The position numbers and the translations under genes were made by a program. From Ptiloglossa arizonensis (Eukaryota > Arthropoda > Insecta > Hymenoptera > Colletidae), in contig NW_027479743.1 of NCBI RefSeq assembly GCF_051014685.1, positions 1 to 64,000 on the forward strand: a stretch of DNA of 64,000 bases, in the 5' to 3' direction. Shown here one piece after another: positions 19,791 to 33,024 of this stretch (position 1 is its first letter; every line of letters starts with the position of its first letter). Below the pieces are notes generated by a model. The model was not told the origin of the DNA. It worked only from the letters and a program-made list of their open reading frames with translations, and searched no databases.

Positions 19791-20560
19791 AATCGGGCGA
19801 ATTTCTACTTTCAGATGCAACAGGAATTTCTCGAGTTCGTCAACCCGTTCGCGAGATATGGGAGTTTGAAGTTAAGGAATGGTTGAGGAACCATCAAAAT
19901 TTTCGCATGTCTGATACTCGAAACCAATAACTACAATGGCCTAGGGGAAAAATACACATACCGTTGTAATTGGGAGAGTTTCTACTTTCAGATGCAACAG
20001 GAATTTCTCGAGTTCGTCGATCCGTTCGCGAGGTATGGGAGTTTGATATTAAGGAATGCTTGAGAAACCAACAAAATTTTCGGAAGTATGATACTCGAAA
20101 CCAATAAATACAAAGGCCTAGGGGAAAAATACACATACCGTTGTAATCGGGCGTGTTTCGACTTTCACATGCATCAGGAATTTCTCGAGTTCGTCAACCC
20201 GTTCGCGAGATATGGGAGTTTGAAGTTAAGGAATGGTTGAGAAACCATCAACATTTTCGCAAGTCTGATACTCGAAACCAATAACTGGAATGGCCTAGGG
20301 GAAAAGTACACACACCATTGCAGTCGGGCGAGTTTCTACTTTCATATGCAACAGGAATTTCTCGTGTTTGTCAATCCGTTCGCGAGAAATGGGAGTTTGA
20401 AGTTAAGGTATGGTTGAGAAACCATCAAAATTTTCTCAAGTCTGATACCCGAAACAAATAACTACAAAGGCCTAGTTGAAAAACACACATATCTTTGTAA
20501 TCGGGCGAGTTTCTACTTTCAGATGCAACAGGAATTTCTCGAGTTCGTCAATCCGTTCGC
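19791..20560 (+). repeat. Family A higher-order block, copy 1 (offset 2,830 bp)
   Basis: About four monomers nearly identical to 22,621-23,390, including private variants GGGAGAGTTTC, GTCGATCCG and TGCATCAGG. The offset of 2,830 bp is 16 monomers. Confidence 0.85.
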
Positions 20561-21793
20561 GAGAAATGGGAGTTTGAAGTTAAGGAGTGGTTGAGAAACT
20601 ATCAAAACGTCCGAAAGTCTGATTCTCGAAACCAATAACTACAAAGGCCTAGGGGAAAAATACACATACCGTTGTAATCGGACGAGTTTCTACTTTCACA
20701 TGCAACAGGAATTTCTCGAGTTCGTCAATCCGTTCGGGAGATATGGGAGTTTGAAATTAAGGAATGGTTAAGAAACCATCAAAATTTTCGCAAGTCTGAT
20801 ACACGAAACCAATAACTACAAAAGCCTAGGGGAAAAACACACATATCTTTGTAATCGGGCGTGTTTCTACTTTCAGATGCAACAGGAATTTCTCGAGTTC
20901 GTCAATCCGTTCGCGAGATATGGGAGTTTGAAGTTAAGGAATGCTTGAGGAACGAACAAAATTTTCGGAAGTCTGATACTCGAAACCAATAAATACAAAG
21001 GCCTAGGGGAAAAATACACATACCGTTGTAATCGGGCGAGTTTCGACTTTCACATGCAACAGGAATTTCTCGAGTTCGTCAATCCGTTCGCGAGATATGG
21101 GAGTTTGAAGTTAAGGAATGGTTGAGAAACCATCAACATTTTCGCAAGTCTGATACTCGAAACCAATAACTGGAATGGCCTAGGGGAAAAGTACACACAC
21201 CATTGCAATCGGGCGAGTTTCTACTTTCATATGCAACAGGAATTTCTCGTGTTTGTCAATCCGTTCGCGAGAAATGGGAGTTTGAAGTTAAGGAATGGTT
21301 GAGAAACTAACAAAATTTTCGCAAGTCTGATACCCGAAACCAATAACTACAAAGGCCTAGGTGAAAAACACACATATCTTTGTAATCGGGCGAGTTTCTA
21401 CTTTAAGATGCAACAGGAATTTCTCGAGTTCGTCAATCCGTTCGCGAGATATGGGAGTTTGAAGTTAAGGAATGGTTGAGAAACCATCAAAATTTTGGCA
21501 AGTCTGATACTCGAAACCAATAACAACAAAGGCCTAGCGGAAAGACACACATATCTTTGTAATCGGGCGAGTTTCTACTTTCAGATGCAACAGGAATTTC
21601 TCGAGTTCGTCAATCCGTTCGCGAGATATGGGAGTTTGAAGTTAAGGAATGCTTGAGAAACCATCAAAATTTTCGAAATTCTGATACTCAAAACCAATAA
21701 CTACAAAGGCCTAGGGGAAAAATACACATACCGTTGTAATCGGGCGAGTTTCCACTTTCAGATGCAACAGGAATTTCTCGAGTTCGTCATTCC

Positions 21794-21810
21794 GTTCGCG
21801 ACATACGGGA
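21794..21810 (+). promoter_or_regulatory. Perfect match to the CENP-B box pattern (family A)
   Basis: The bases TTCG, A and CGGG sit at the required spacing of NTTCGNNNNANNCGGGN. The usual monomer has TGGG here. The pattern is established for mammalian alpha and minor satellites. Binding by any protein in this organism is inference. Confidence 0.55.
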
Positions 21811-22224
21811 GTTTGATGTTGAGGAATGGTTGAGAAACCATCAAGATTTTCGCAATTCTGATGCTAGAAACGAATAACTGGAATGGCCTTGGGAAAAGTA
21901 CACACACCATTGTAATCGGGCTAGTTTCTACTTTCAGATGCAACAGGAATTTCTCGAGTTCTACAATCCGTTCGCGAGAAAAGGGAGATTGAATTTAAGG
22001 AATGGTTGAGAAACTATCAAAATTTTCGCAAGTCTGATACTCGAAACCAATAACTACAACGGCCTAGGGGAAAAATACACATACCGTTGTAATCGGGCGA
22101 GTTTCTGCTTTCAGATGCAAAAGGAATTTCTCGAGTTCGTCAATCTGTTCGCGAGATATGGGAGTTTGAATTAAAGGAATGGTTGAGGAACGATCAAAAT
22201 TTTCGCAAGTCTGATACTCGAAAC

Positions 22225-22628
22225 CAGTAACTACAAAGGCCTAGGGGAAAATGCACATACCTGTGTAATCGGGCGAGTATCCACTTTCAGATGCAACAGG
22301 AATTTCTCGAGTTCGTCATTCCGTTCGCGAGATATGGGAGTTTGAAGTTAAGGAATGCTTGAGAAACCGTCAAAATTTTCTCTGGTCTGATACTCGAAAC
22401 CAATAACTGGAATGACCTATGGGAAAAGTACACACACCATTGTAATCGGGCGAGTTTCCACTCTCAGATGCAACAGGAATTTCTCGAGTTCGTCATTCCG
22501 CTCGCGAGATATGGGAGTTTGAAATTAAGGAATGGTTGAGAAACCATCAAAATTTTCGCAAGTCTGATACTCGAAACCAATAACTACAAAGGCCTAGGAG
22601 AAAAATACTCATACCTTTGTAATCGGGC
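22225..22628 (+). repeat. Family A 8-monomer duplication, copy 1
   Basis: Carries private variants AAATGCACATACC, CGTCAAAATTTTCTCTGG, GACCTATGGG and CCGCTCGCG. All recur 1,415 bp downstream (8 monomers). Confidence 0.85.
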
Positions 22629-23390
22629 GAATTTCTACTTTCAGATGCAACAGGAATTTCTCGAGTTCGTCAACCCGTTCGCGAGATATGGGAGTTTGAA
22701 GTTAAGGAATGGTTGAGGAACCATCAAAATTTTCGCATGTCTGATACTCGAAACCAATAACTACAATGGCCTAGGGGAAAAATACACATACCGTTGTAAT
22801 TGGGAGAGTTTCTACTTTCAGATGCAACAGGAATTTCTCGAGTTCGTCGATCCGTTCGCGAGGTATGGGAGTTTGATATTAAGGAATGCTTGAGAAACCA
22901 ACAAAATTTTCGGAAGTCTGATACTCGAAACCAATAAATACAAAGGCCTAGGGGAAAAATACACATACCGTTGTAATCGGGCGTGTTTCGACTTTCACAT
23001 GCATCAGGAATTTCTCGAGTTCGTCAACCCGTTCGCGAGATATGGGAGTTTGAAGTTAAGGAATGGTTGAGAAACCATCAACATTTTCGCAAGTCTGATA
23101 CTCGAAACCAATAACTGGAATGGCCTAGGGGAAAAGTACACACACCATTGCAGTCGGGCGAGTTTCTACTTTCATATGCAACAGGAATTTCTCGTGTTTG
23201 TCAATCCGTTCGCGAGAAATGGGAGTTTGAAGTTAAGGAATGGTTGAGAAACCTTCAAAATTTTCGCAAGTCTGATACCCGAAACAAATAACTACAAAGG
23301 CCTAGTTGAAAAACACACATATCTTTGTAATCGGGCGAGTTTCTACTTTCAGATGCAACAGGAATTTCTCGAGTTCGTCAATCCGTTCGC
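22621..23390 (+). repeat. Family A higher-order block, copy 2
   Basis: The partner of 19,791-20,560. The sequences on either side differ, so this is a block transfer or duplication and not part of a regular long period. Confidence 0.85.
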
Positions 23391-23639
23391 GAGATATGGG
23401 AGTTTGAAGTTAAGGAATGGTTGAGAAACCATCAAAATTTTGGCAAGTCTGATACTCGAAACCAATAACAACAAAGGCCTAGCGGAAAGACACACATATC
23501 TTTGTAATCGGGCGAGTTTCTACTTTCAGATGCAACAGGAATTTCTCGAGTTCGTCAATCCGTTCGCGAGATATGGGAGTTTGAAGTTAAGGAGTGGTTG
23601 AGAAACTATCAAAACGTCCGAAAGTCTGATTCTCGAAAC

Positions 23640-24043
23640 CAATAACTACAAAGGCCTAGGGGAAAATGCACATACCTTTGTAATCGGGCGAGTTTCCACT
23701 TTCAGATGCAACAGGAATTTCTCGAGTTCGTCATTCCGTTCGCGAGATATGGGAGTTTGAAGTTAAGGAATGCTTGAGAAACCGTCAAAATTTTCTCTGG
23801 TCTGATACTCGAAACCAATAACTGGAATGACCTATGGGAAAAGTACACACACCATTGTAATCGGGCGAGTTTCCACTCTCAGATGCAACAGGAATTTCTC
23901 GAGTTCGTCATTCCGCTCGCGAGATATGGGAGTTTGAAATTAAGGAATGGTTGAGAAACCATCAAAATTTTCGCAAGTCTGATACTCGAAACCAATAACT
24001 ACAAAGGCCTAGGAGAACAATACTCATACCTTTGTAATCGGGC
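23640..24043 (+). repeat. Family A 8-monomer duplication, copy 2
   Basis: The partner of 22,225-22,628 with the same private variants and a few later changes (GAACAATACTC, for example). Confidence 0.85.
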
Positions 24044-26292
24044 GAGTTTCCACTTTCAGATGCAACTGGAATTTCTCGAGTTCGTCAATCCGTTCGCGAG
24101 ATATGGGAGTTTGAATTTAAGGAATGGTTGAGTAACCATCACAATTTTCGCAATTCTGATACTCGAAACCAATAACTACAAAGGCCTAGGGGAAAATGCA
24201 CATACCTTTATAATCGGGCGAGTTTCCACTTTCAGATGCAACAGGAATTTCTCGAGTTCGTCAATCCGTTCGGGAGATATAGGAGTTTGAAGTTAAGGAA
24301 TGGTTGAGGAACCATCAAAATTTTCGCAAGTCTTATACTCGAAACCAATAACTACCAAGGCCTAGGAGAAAAATACACATACCTTTGTAATCGGGCCGGT
24401 TTCCACTCTCAGATGCAACAGGAATTTCTCGAGTTCGTCAATCCGTTCGCGAGATATGGGTGTTTGAAGTTAAGGAATGGTTGAGAAACCATCAACATTT
24501 TCGCAAGTCTGATACTCGAAACCAATAACTGGAATGGCCTAGGGAAAAGTACACACACCATTGTAATCGGGCATGTTTCTACTGTCAGATGCAACAGGAA
24601 CTTCTCGAGTTCGTCAATCCGTTCGCGAGAAATGGGAGTTTGAAGTTAAGGAATGGTTGAGAAACTATCAAAATTTTCGCAAGTCTGATACTCGAAACCA
24701 ATAACTACAAAGTCCTAGGGGAAAAACACACATATCTTTGTAATCGGCGAGTTTCTACTTTCAGATGCAACAGGAAGTTCGAGAGTTCGTCAATCCGTTC
24801 GCGAGATAAGGGAGTTTGAAGTTAAGGAATGCTTGAGAAACCATCAAAATTTTCGGTGGTCTGATACTCGAAACCAATAACTGGAATGGCCTAGGGGAAA
24901 AGTACACACACCATTGTAATCGGGCGGGTCCCTACTTTTAAATGCAACAGGAATTTCTCGAGTTCGTCAATCCGTTCGCGAGATATAGGAGTTTGAAGTT
25001 AAGGAATGGTTAAGAAACCATCAAAATTTTCGCAAGTCTGATACACGAAACCAATAACTACAAAAGCCTAGGGGAAAAACACACATATCTTTGTAATCGG
25101 GCGAGTTTCTACTTTCAGATGCAACAGGAATTTCTCGAGGTCGTCAATCCGTTCGCGAGATATGGGGGTTTGAATTTAAGGAATGGTTGACGAACGATCA
25201 AAATTTTCGCAAGTCTGATACTCGAAACCAATAACTACAAAGGCCTAGGGGAAAATGCACATACCTTTGTAATCGGGCGAGTTTCCACTTTCAGATGCAA
25301 CAGGAATTTCTCGAGTTCGTCATTCCGTTCGCGAGATATGGGAGTTTGAAGTTAAGGAATGCTTGAGAAACCGTCAAAATTTTCGCAATTCTGATGCTAG
25401 AAACGAATAACTGGAATGGCCTAGGGGAAAAGTACACACACCATTCTAATCGGGCGTGTCTCTACTTTCAGATGCAACAGGAATTTCTCGAGTTCGTCAA
25501 TCCGTTCGGGAGATATGGGAGTTTGAAGTTAAGGAATGGTTGAGAAACCATCGAAATTTTCGCAATTCTGATGCTAGAAACGAATAACTGGAATGGCCTA
25601 GGGGAAAAGTACACACACCATTCTAATCGGGCGAGTCTCTACTTTCAGATGCAACAGGAATTTCTCGAGTTCGTCAATCCGTTCGGGAGATATCGGAGTT
25701 TGAAGTTAAGGAATGGTTGGGAAACCCTCAAAATTTTCGCAAGTCTGATACTCGAAACCAATAATTACAAAGGCCTAGGGGAAAAACAACATATCTTTCT
25801 AATCGGGCGAGTTTCTAATTTCAGATGCAACAGGAATTTCTCGAGTTCGTCAATCCGTTCGCGAGATATGGGAGTTTGACGTTAAGGAATGGTTGAGAAA
25901 CTATCAAAATTTTTGCAAGTCTGATACCCGAAACCAATAATTACAAAGGCCTAGGTGAAAAACACACATATATTTGTAATCGGGCGAGTTTCTACTTTAA
26001 GATGCAACAGGAATTTCTCGAGTTCGTCAATCCGTTCGCGAGAAATGGGAGAATGAAGTTAAGGAATGCTTGAGAAACCATCAAAATTTTCGAAGGTCTG
26101 ATACTCGAAACCAATAACTAGAATGGCCTAGGGGAAAAGTACACACACCATTGTAATCGGGCGAGTTCCTACTTTTAGATGCAACAGGAATTTCTCGAGT
26201 TCGTCAATCAGTTCGCGAGATATGGGAGTTTGAAGTTAAGGAATGGTTGAGGAACCATCAAAATTTTCGCAAGTCTGATACACGAAACCAAT

Positions 26293-26890
26293 AACTACCA
26301 AGGCCTAGGGGAAAAATACACATACCTTTGTAATCGGGCCGGTTTCCACTCTCAGATGCAACAGGAATTTCTCGAGTTCGTCAATCCGTTCGCGAGATAT
26401 GGGAGTTTGAAGTTAAGGATGGTTGAGAAACCATCAACATTTTCGCTGGTCTGATACTCGAAAACAATAACTGGAATGACCTAGGGGAAAAGTGCACACA
26501 CCATTGTAATCGGGCGAGTTTCTGCTTTCAGATGCAACAGGAATTTCTCGAGTTCGTCAATCCGTTCGTGAGATATGGGAGTTTGAAATTAAGGATAGGT
26601 TGAGAAACCATCAAAATATTCGCAAGTCTGATACTCGAAACCAATAACTACCAAGGCCTAGGGGAAAAATACACATACCTTTGTAATCGGGCCGGTTTCC
26701 ACTCTCAGATGCAACAGGAATTTCTCGAGTTCGTCAATCCGTTCGCGAGATATGGGAGTTTGAAGTTAAGGATGGTTGAGAAACCATCAACATTTTCGCT
26801 GGTCTGATACTCGAAAACAATAACTGGAATGACCTAGGGGAAAAGTGCACACACCATTGTAATCGGGCGAGTTTCTGCTTTCAGATGCAA
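26293..26890 (+). repeat. Family A dimer tandem pair
   Basis: A two-monomer unit with CTACCAAGG, CGGGCCGGTTTCC, GGATGGTTGAG (one base deleted) and GAAAACAATAACTGG occurs at about 26,293 and again 353 bp later. The shared deletion shows common descent. Confidence 0.8.
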
Positions 26891-27810
26891 CAGGAATTTC
26901 TCGATTTCGTCAATCCGTTCGCCAGATATGGGAGTTTGAATTTAAGGAATGGTTGAGGAACCATCAAAATTTTCGCAAGTCTGATACTCGAAACCAATAA
27001 CCACAAAGGCCTAGGGGAAAATGTAGGTACCTTTGTTATCGGGCGAGTTTCCACTTTCAGATGCAACAGGAATTTCTCGAGTTCGTCATTCCGTTCGCGA
27101 GATATGCGAGTTTGAAGTTAAGGAATGGTTGAGAAACCATCAACATTTTCGCAAATCTGATACTCGAAACCAATAACTGGAATGGCCTAGGGGAAAAGTA
27201 CACACACCATTGTAATCGGGCATGTTTCTACTTTCAGATCCAACAGGAATTTCTCGAGTTCGTCAATCCGTTCGCGAGAAATGGGAGAATGAAGTTAAGG
27301 AATGCTTGAGAAACCATCAACATTTTCGCAAATCTGATACTCGAAACCAATAACTGGAATGGCCTAGGGGAAAAGTACACACACCATTGTAATCGGGCGA
27401 GTTCCTACTTCTAGATGCAACAGGAATTTCTCGAGTTCGTCAATCCGTTCGCGAGATATGGGAGTTTGAAATTAAGGAATGGTTGAGGGACCATCAATAT
27501 TTTCGCAAGTCTGATATTCGAAACCAATAACTACCAAGGCCTTGGGGAAAAATACACATACCTTTGTAATCGGGCCGGTTTCCGCTCTCAGATGCAACAG
27601 GAATTTCTCGAGTTCGACAATCCGTTCGCGAGATATGGGAGTTTGAAGTTAAGGAATGGTTGAGAAACGATCAACATTTTCGCAAGTCTGATACTCGAAA
27701 CCAATAACTGCAATGGCCTTGGGGAAAAGTACACACACCTTTGTAATCTGGCGAGTTCCTACTTTTAGATGCAACAGGAATTTCTCGAGTTCGTCAATCC
27801 GTTCGCGAGA
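26880..27810 (+). repeat. Family A 8-monomer block (930 bp), copy 1
   Basis: Includes the private variants AACCACAAAGG, GAAAATGTAGGTACC, GTTATCGGG, CAGATCCAACAGG and GGGAGAATGAAG. All recur 1,415 bp downstream. Confidence 0.85.
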
Positions 27811-28294
27811 TATGGGAGTTTGAAGTTAAGGAATGGTTAAGAAACCATCAAAATTTTCGCAAGTCTGATACACGAAACCAATAACTACAAAAGCCTAGGG
27901 GAAAAACACACATACCTTTGTAGTCGGGGGTGTTTCTACTCTCAGATGCAACAGGAATTTAGCGAGTTCGTCAATCCGTTCGCGAGATATGGGAGTTTGA
28001 ACTTGAGGAAAGCTTGAGAAACCATCAAAATTTTCGAAAGTCTGATACTCGAAACCAATAACTACAAAGGCCTAAGGGAAAAATGCACATACCTTTGTAA
28101 TCGGGCGAGTTTCCACTTTCAGGTGCAACAGGAATTTCTCGAGTTCGTCATTCCGTTCGCGAGATATGGGAGTTTGAAGTTGAGGAATGGTTGAGAAACC
28201 ATCAAGATTTTCGCAATTCTGATGCTAGAAACGAATAACTGGAATGGCCTAGGGGAAAAATACACACACCGTTGTAATCGGGCGAGCTTATGCT

Positions 28295-29225
28295 TTCAGA
28301 TGCAACAGGAATTTCTCGATCTCGTCAATCCGTTCGCGAGATATGGGAGTTTGAATTTAAGGAATGGTTGAGGAACCATCAAAATTTTCGCAACTCTGAT
28401 ACTCGAAACCAATAACCACAAAGGCCTAGGGGAAAATGTAGGTACCTTTGTTATCGGGCGAGTTTCCACTTTCAGATGCAACAGGAATTTCTCGAGTTCG
28501 TCATTCCGTTCGCGAGATATGGGAGTTTGAAGTTAAGGAATGGTTGAGAAACCATCAACATTTTCGCAAATCTGATACTCGAAACCAATAACTGGAATGG
28601 CCTAGGGGAAAAGTACACACACCATTGTAATCGGGCATGTTTCTACTTTCAGATCCAACAGGAATTTCTCGAGTTCGTCAATCCGTTCGCGAGAAATGGG
28701 AGAATGAAGTTAAGGAATGCTTGAGAAACCATCAACATTTTCGCAAATCTGATACTCGAAACCAATAACTGGAATGGCCTAGGGGAAAAGTACACACACC
28801 ATTGTAATCGGGCGAGTTCCTACTTCTAGATGCAACAGGAATTTCTCGAGTTCGTCAATCCGTTCGCGAGATATGGGAGTTCGAAATTAAGGAATGGTTG
28901 AGGAACCATCAATATTTTCGCAAGTCTGATACTCGAAACCAATAACTACGAAGGCCTAGGGGAAAAATACACATAACTTTGTAATCGGGGCGGTTTCCGC
29001 TGTCAGATGCAACAGGAATTTCTCGAGTTCGTCAATCCGTTCGCGAGATATGGGAGTTTGAAGTTAAGGAATGGTTGAGAATCCATCAACATTTTCGCAA
29101 GTCTGATACTCGAAACCAATAACTGCAATGGCCTTGGGGAAAAGTACACACACCTTTGTAATCGGGCGAGTTCCTACTTTTAGATGCAACAGGAATTTCT
29201 CGAGTTCGTCAATCCGTTCGCGAGA
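28295..29225 (+). repeat. Family A 8-monomer block (930 bp), copy 2
   Basis: The partner of 26,880-27,810. A further partial copy of its middle part (GGGAGAATGAAG with CATTTTCGCAAATCTG) follows at about 29,225-29,450. Confidence 0.85.
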
Positions 29226-30379
29226 AATGGGAGAATGAAGTTAAGGAATGCTTGAGAAACCATCAACATTTTCGCAAATCTGATACTCGAAACCAATAAC
29301 TGGAATGGCCTAGGGGAAAAGTACACAAACCATTGTAATCGGGCGAGTTCCTACTTCTAGATGCAACAGGAATTTCTCGAGTTCGTCAATCCGTTCGCGA
29401 GATATGGGAGTTTGAAATTAAGGAATGGTTGAGGAACCATCAATATTTTCGCAAGTCTGATACACGAAACCAATAACTACAAAAGCCTAGGGGAAAAACA
29501 CACATACCTTTGTGATCGGGCGTGTTTCTACTTTCAGATGCAACAGGAATTTAGCGAGTTCGTCAATCCGTTCGCGAGATATGGGAGTTTGAACTTAAGG
29601 AATGCTTGAGAAACCATCAATATTTTCGCAACTCTGATACCCGAAACCAATAACTACAAAGGCCTAGGGGAAAAATACACATACCTTTGTAATCGGGCGA
29701 GTTTCACTTTCAGATGGAACAGGAATTTCTCGAGTTCGTCAATCCGTTCGCGAGATATGGGAGTTTGAATTTAAGGAATAGTTGACCAACCATCAAAATT
29801 TTCGCAATTCTGATACTCGAAACCAATAACTACAAAGGCCTAGGGGAAAAACACACATACCTTTCTAATCGGGCGAGTCTCTACTTTCAGATGCAACAGG
29901 AATTTCTCGAGTTCGTCAATCCGTTCGCGAGATATGGGAGTTTGAAGTTAAGGAATGGTCGGGAAACCCTCAAAATTTTCGCAAGTCTGATACTCGAAAC
30001 CAATTACTACTTAGGCCTAGGGGAAAAACACACATACCTTTGTAATCCGGCGAGTTTCCACTTTCAGATGCAACAGGAATTTCTCGAGTTCGTCATTCCG
30101 TTCGCGAGATATGGAAGTTTGAAGTTAAGGAATGATTGAGAAACCATCAAAATTTTCGCAAGTCTGATACTCGAAACCAATAACTACAGAGGCTTAGGGG
30201 AAAAATGCACATACCTTTGTAATCGGGCGAGTTTCCACTTTCAGATGCAACAGGAATTTCTCGAGTTCGTCATTCCGTTCGCGAGACATGGGAGTTTGAA
30301 ATTAAGGAATGGTTGAGGAACCATCAATATTTTCGCAAGTCTGATACTCGAAACCAATAACTACCAAGGCCTAGGGGAA

Positions 30380-31222
30380 AAATACACATACCTTTGTAAT
30401 CGGGCCGGTTTCCGCTCTCAGATGCAACAGGAATTTCTCGAGTTCGTCAATCCGTTCGCGAGAAATGGGAGAATCAAGTTAAGGAATGCTTGAGAAACCA
30501 TCAATTATTTTCGGTGGTCTGATACTCGAAACCAATAACTGGAATGGCCTAGGGGAAAAGTGCACACACCATTGTAATCGGGCGAGTTTCTGCTTTCAGA
30601 TGCAACAGGAATTTCTCGAGTGCGTCGTTCCGTTCGCGAGATATGGAAGTTTGAGGTTAAGGAATGATTGAGAAACCATCAAAATTTTCGCAAGTCTGAT
30701 ACTCGAAACCAATAACTACAAAGGCCTTGGGGAAAAATACACGTACCGTTGTAATCGGGCGAGTTTCTGCTTTCAGATGCAATAGGAAATTCTCGAGTTC
30801 GTCAATCCGTTCGCGAGATAAGGGAGTTTGAAGTTAAGGAATGGTTGAGAAACCATCACAATTTTCGCAATTCTGATACTCGAAACCAGTAACTACCATG
30901 GCCTAGGGCAAAAATACACATACCTTTGTAATCGGGCCGGTTTCCGCTCTCAGATGCAACAGGAATTTCTCGAGTTCGTCAATCCGTTCGCGAGATATGG
31001 GAGTTTGAAGTTAAGGAATGCTTGAGAAACCATCAATTATTTTCGGTGGTCTGATACTCGAAACCAATAACTGGAATGGCCTAGGGGAAAAGTGCACACA
31101 CCATTGTAATCGGGCGAGTTTCTGCTTTCAGATGCAACAGGAATTTCTCGAGTGCGTCGTTCCGTTCGCGAGATATGGAAGTTTGAAGTTAAGGAATGAT
31201 TGAGAAACCATCAAAATTTTCG
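30380..31222 (+). repeat. Family A 3-monomer duplication
   Basis: About 310 bp at 30,380-30,690 recurs at 30,912-31,222 (offset 532 bp, three monomers). The private variants are ATCAATTATTTTCGGTGG and CGAGTGCGTCGTTCCG. Confidence 0.85.
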
Positions 31223-32217
31223 CAAGTCTGATACACGAAACCAATAACTGGAATTTCCTAGGGGAAAAGTGCACACACCATTGTATTCGTGCGAGTTTCT
31301 ACTTTCAGATGCAACAGGAATTTCTCGAGTTCTTCATTCCGTTCGCGAGATATGGGTGTTTGAAGTTCAGGAATGGTTGAGAAACCATCAAAATTTTCGC
31401 AAGTCTGATAATCGAAACCAATAGCTGGAATGGCCTAGGGGAAAGTACACACACGCTTGTAATCGTGCGAGTTTCTGCTTTCAGATGCAACAGGAATTTC
31501 TCGAGTTCGTCAATCCGTTCGCGAGATATGGGAGTTTGAAGTTAAGGAATGGTTGAGAAACCATCAACATTTTCGCAAGTCTGATACTCGAAACCAATAA
31601 CTGTAATGGCCTTGGGGGAAAGTACACACACCTTTGTAATCGGGCGAGTTCCTACTTTTAGATGCAACAGGAATTTCTCGAGTTCGTTAATCCGTTCGCG
31701 AGATATGGGAGTTTGAAGTTAAGGAATGGTTAAGAAACCATCAAAATTTTCGCAAGTCTGATACACGAAACCAATAACTACAAAAGCCTAGGGGAAAAAC
31801 ACACATACCTTTGTAGTCGGGCGTGTTTCTACTTTCAGATGCAACAGGAATTTAGCGAGTTCGTCAATCCGTTCGCGAGATATGGGAGTTTGAACTTAAG
31901 GAATGCTTGAGAAACCATGAAAATTTTCGCAAGTCTGATACACGAAACCAATAACTGGAATTTCCTAGGGGAAAAGTGCACACACCATTGTATTCGTGCG
32001 AGTTTCTACTTTCAGATGCAACAGGAATTTCTCGAGTTCGTCATTCCGTTCGCGAGATATGGGAGTTTGAAGTTCAGGAATGGTTGAGAAACCATCAAAA
32101 TTTTCGCAAGTCTGATAATCGAAACCAATAGCTGGAATGGCCTAGGGGAAAGTACACACACGCTTGTAATAGTGCGAGTTTCTGCTTTCAAATGCAACAG
32201 GAATTTCTCGAGTTCGT
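31222..32217 (+). repeat. Family A 4-monomer duplication at the array end
   Basis: About 290 bp at 31,222-31,510 recurs at 31,929-32,217 (offset 707 bp, four monomers). The private variants are GGAATTTCCTAGG, TATTCGTGCGAG, GATAATCGAAACC and ACACGCTTGTAAT. The second copy runs right up to the A-to-B switch. Confidence 0.85.
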
Positions 32218-32223
32218 CAATCC

Positions 32224-32240
32224 GTTCGCGAGATATGGGA
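32224..32240 (+). other. A-to-B satellite junction region
   Basis: The last A-specific bases (CTCGAGTTCG) end near 32,218 and the first B-specific bases (GCTAAGAAATGG) begin near 32,247. Between them lies only sequence common to both families, including the CENP-B-box-like core at these coordinates. The switch therefore occurred in register within a monomer. Confidence 0.8.
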
Positions 32241-33024
32241 GTTTGAAGCTAAGAAATGGTTGAGAAGACAACTAATTTTTCGCACTTGTGCTGCTCCAAA
32301 CGCTTAACCAGAATGGCCTAGGGAAAAAATACACATACCGTGGTAATCGGGCGTGTTTCTGATTTCAGACGCAACAGGAATTTTTGGGTTAGGTAAATCC
32401 GTTCGCGAGATATGGGAGTTTGAAGCCAAGAAATGGTTGAGAAGCCATAAAATTTTTCGCAATTCTGCTGCTCCAAACGCTTAACCAGAATGGCCTAGGG
32501 AAAAAATACACATACAGATGCAATCGGGCGAGTTTCTACTTTCAGACGCTGCAGGAATTTTTGGGTTTGGTCAATCCGTTCGCGAGATATGGGACTTTGA
32601 AGCTAAGAAATGGTTGAGAAGACAAAAAATTTAACGCACTTCTGCTGCTCCAAACGCTTAACCAGAATGGCCTAGGGAAAAAATACACATACCGTTGTAA
32701 TCGGACGAGTTTCTACTTTCAGTTACAATAGGAATTTTTGGGTTAGGTCAATCCGTTCGCGAGATATGGGAGTTTGAAGCTAAGAAATGGTTGAGAAGAC
32801 AAGGAATTTTTCGCAATTCTGCTGCTCCAAACGCTTAACCAGAATGGCCTAGGGAAAAAATACGCATACAGTTGTAATCGGGCGAGCTTCTACTTTCAGA
32901 CGCTGCAGTAATTTTTGGGTTTGGTCAATCCGTTCGCGAGATATGGGACTTTGAAGCTAAGAAATGGATGAGAAGACAACAAATTTTTCGCACTTCTGCT
33001 GCTCCAAACGCTTAACCAGAATGG

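Larger units (their letters stand above)
18146..32230 (+). repeat. Satellite family A, about 80 monomers of 176-177 bp
   Basis: Spacing between successive TTCGCGAGATATGGG cores is 176 or 177 bp. Diagnostic segments are AATTTCTCGAGTTCGTCAA, AATGGTTGAGAAACCATC and CTGATACTCGAAACCAATAA. Two main variants of the next segment alternate irregularly: CTGGAATGGCCTAGG with GTACACACACCATTG, and CTACAAAGGCCTAGG with ATACACATACCGTTG. Each monomer has one CENP-B-box-like core and one 6-bp inverted repeat around GAGA. Because 177 equals 59 codons, frames stay in register between monomers, but a TGA (in GGTTGAG) closes most of them. Confidence 0.97.
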
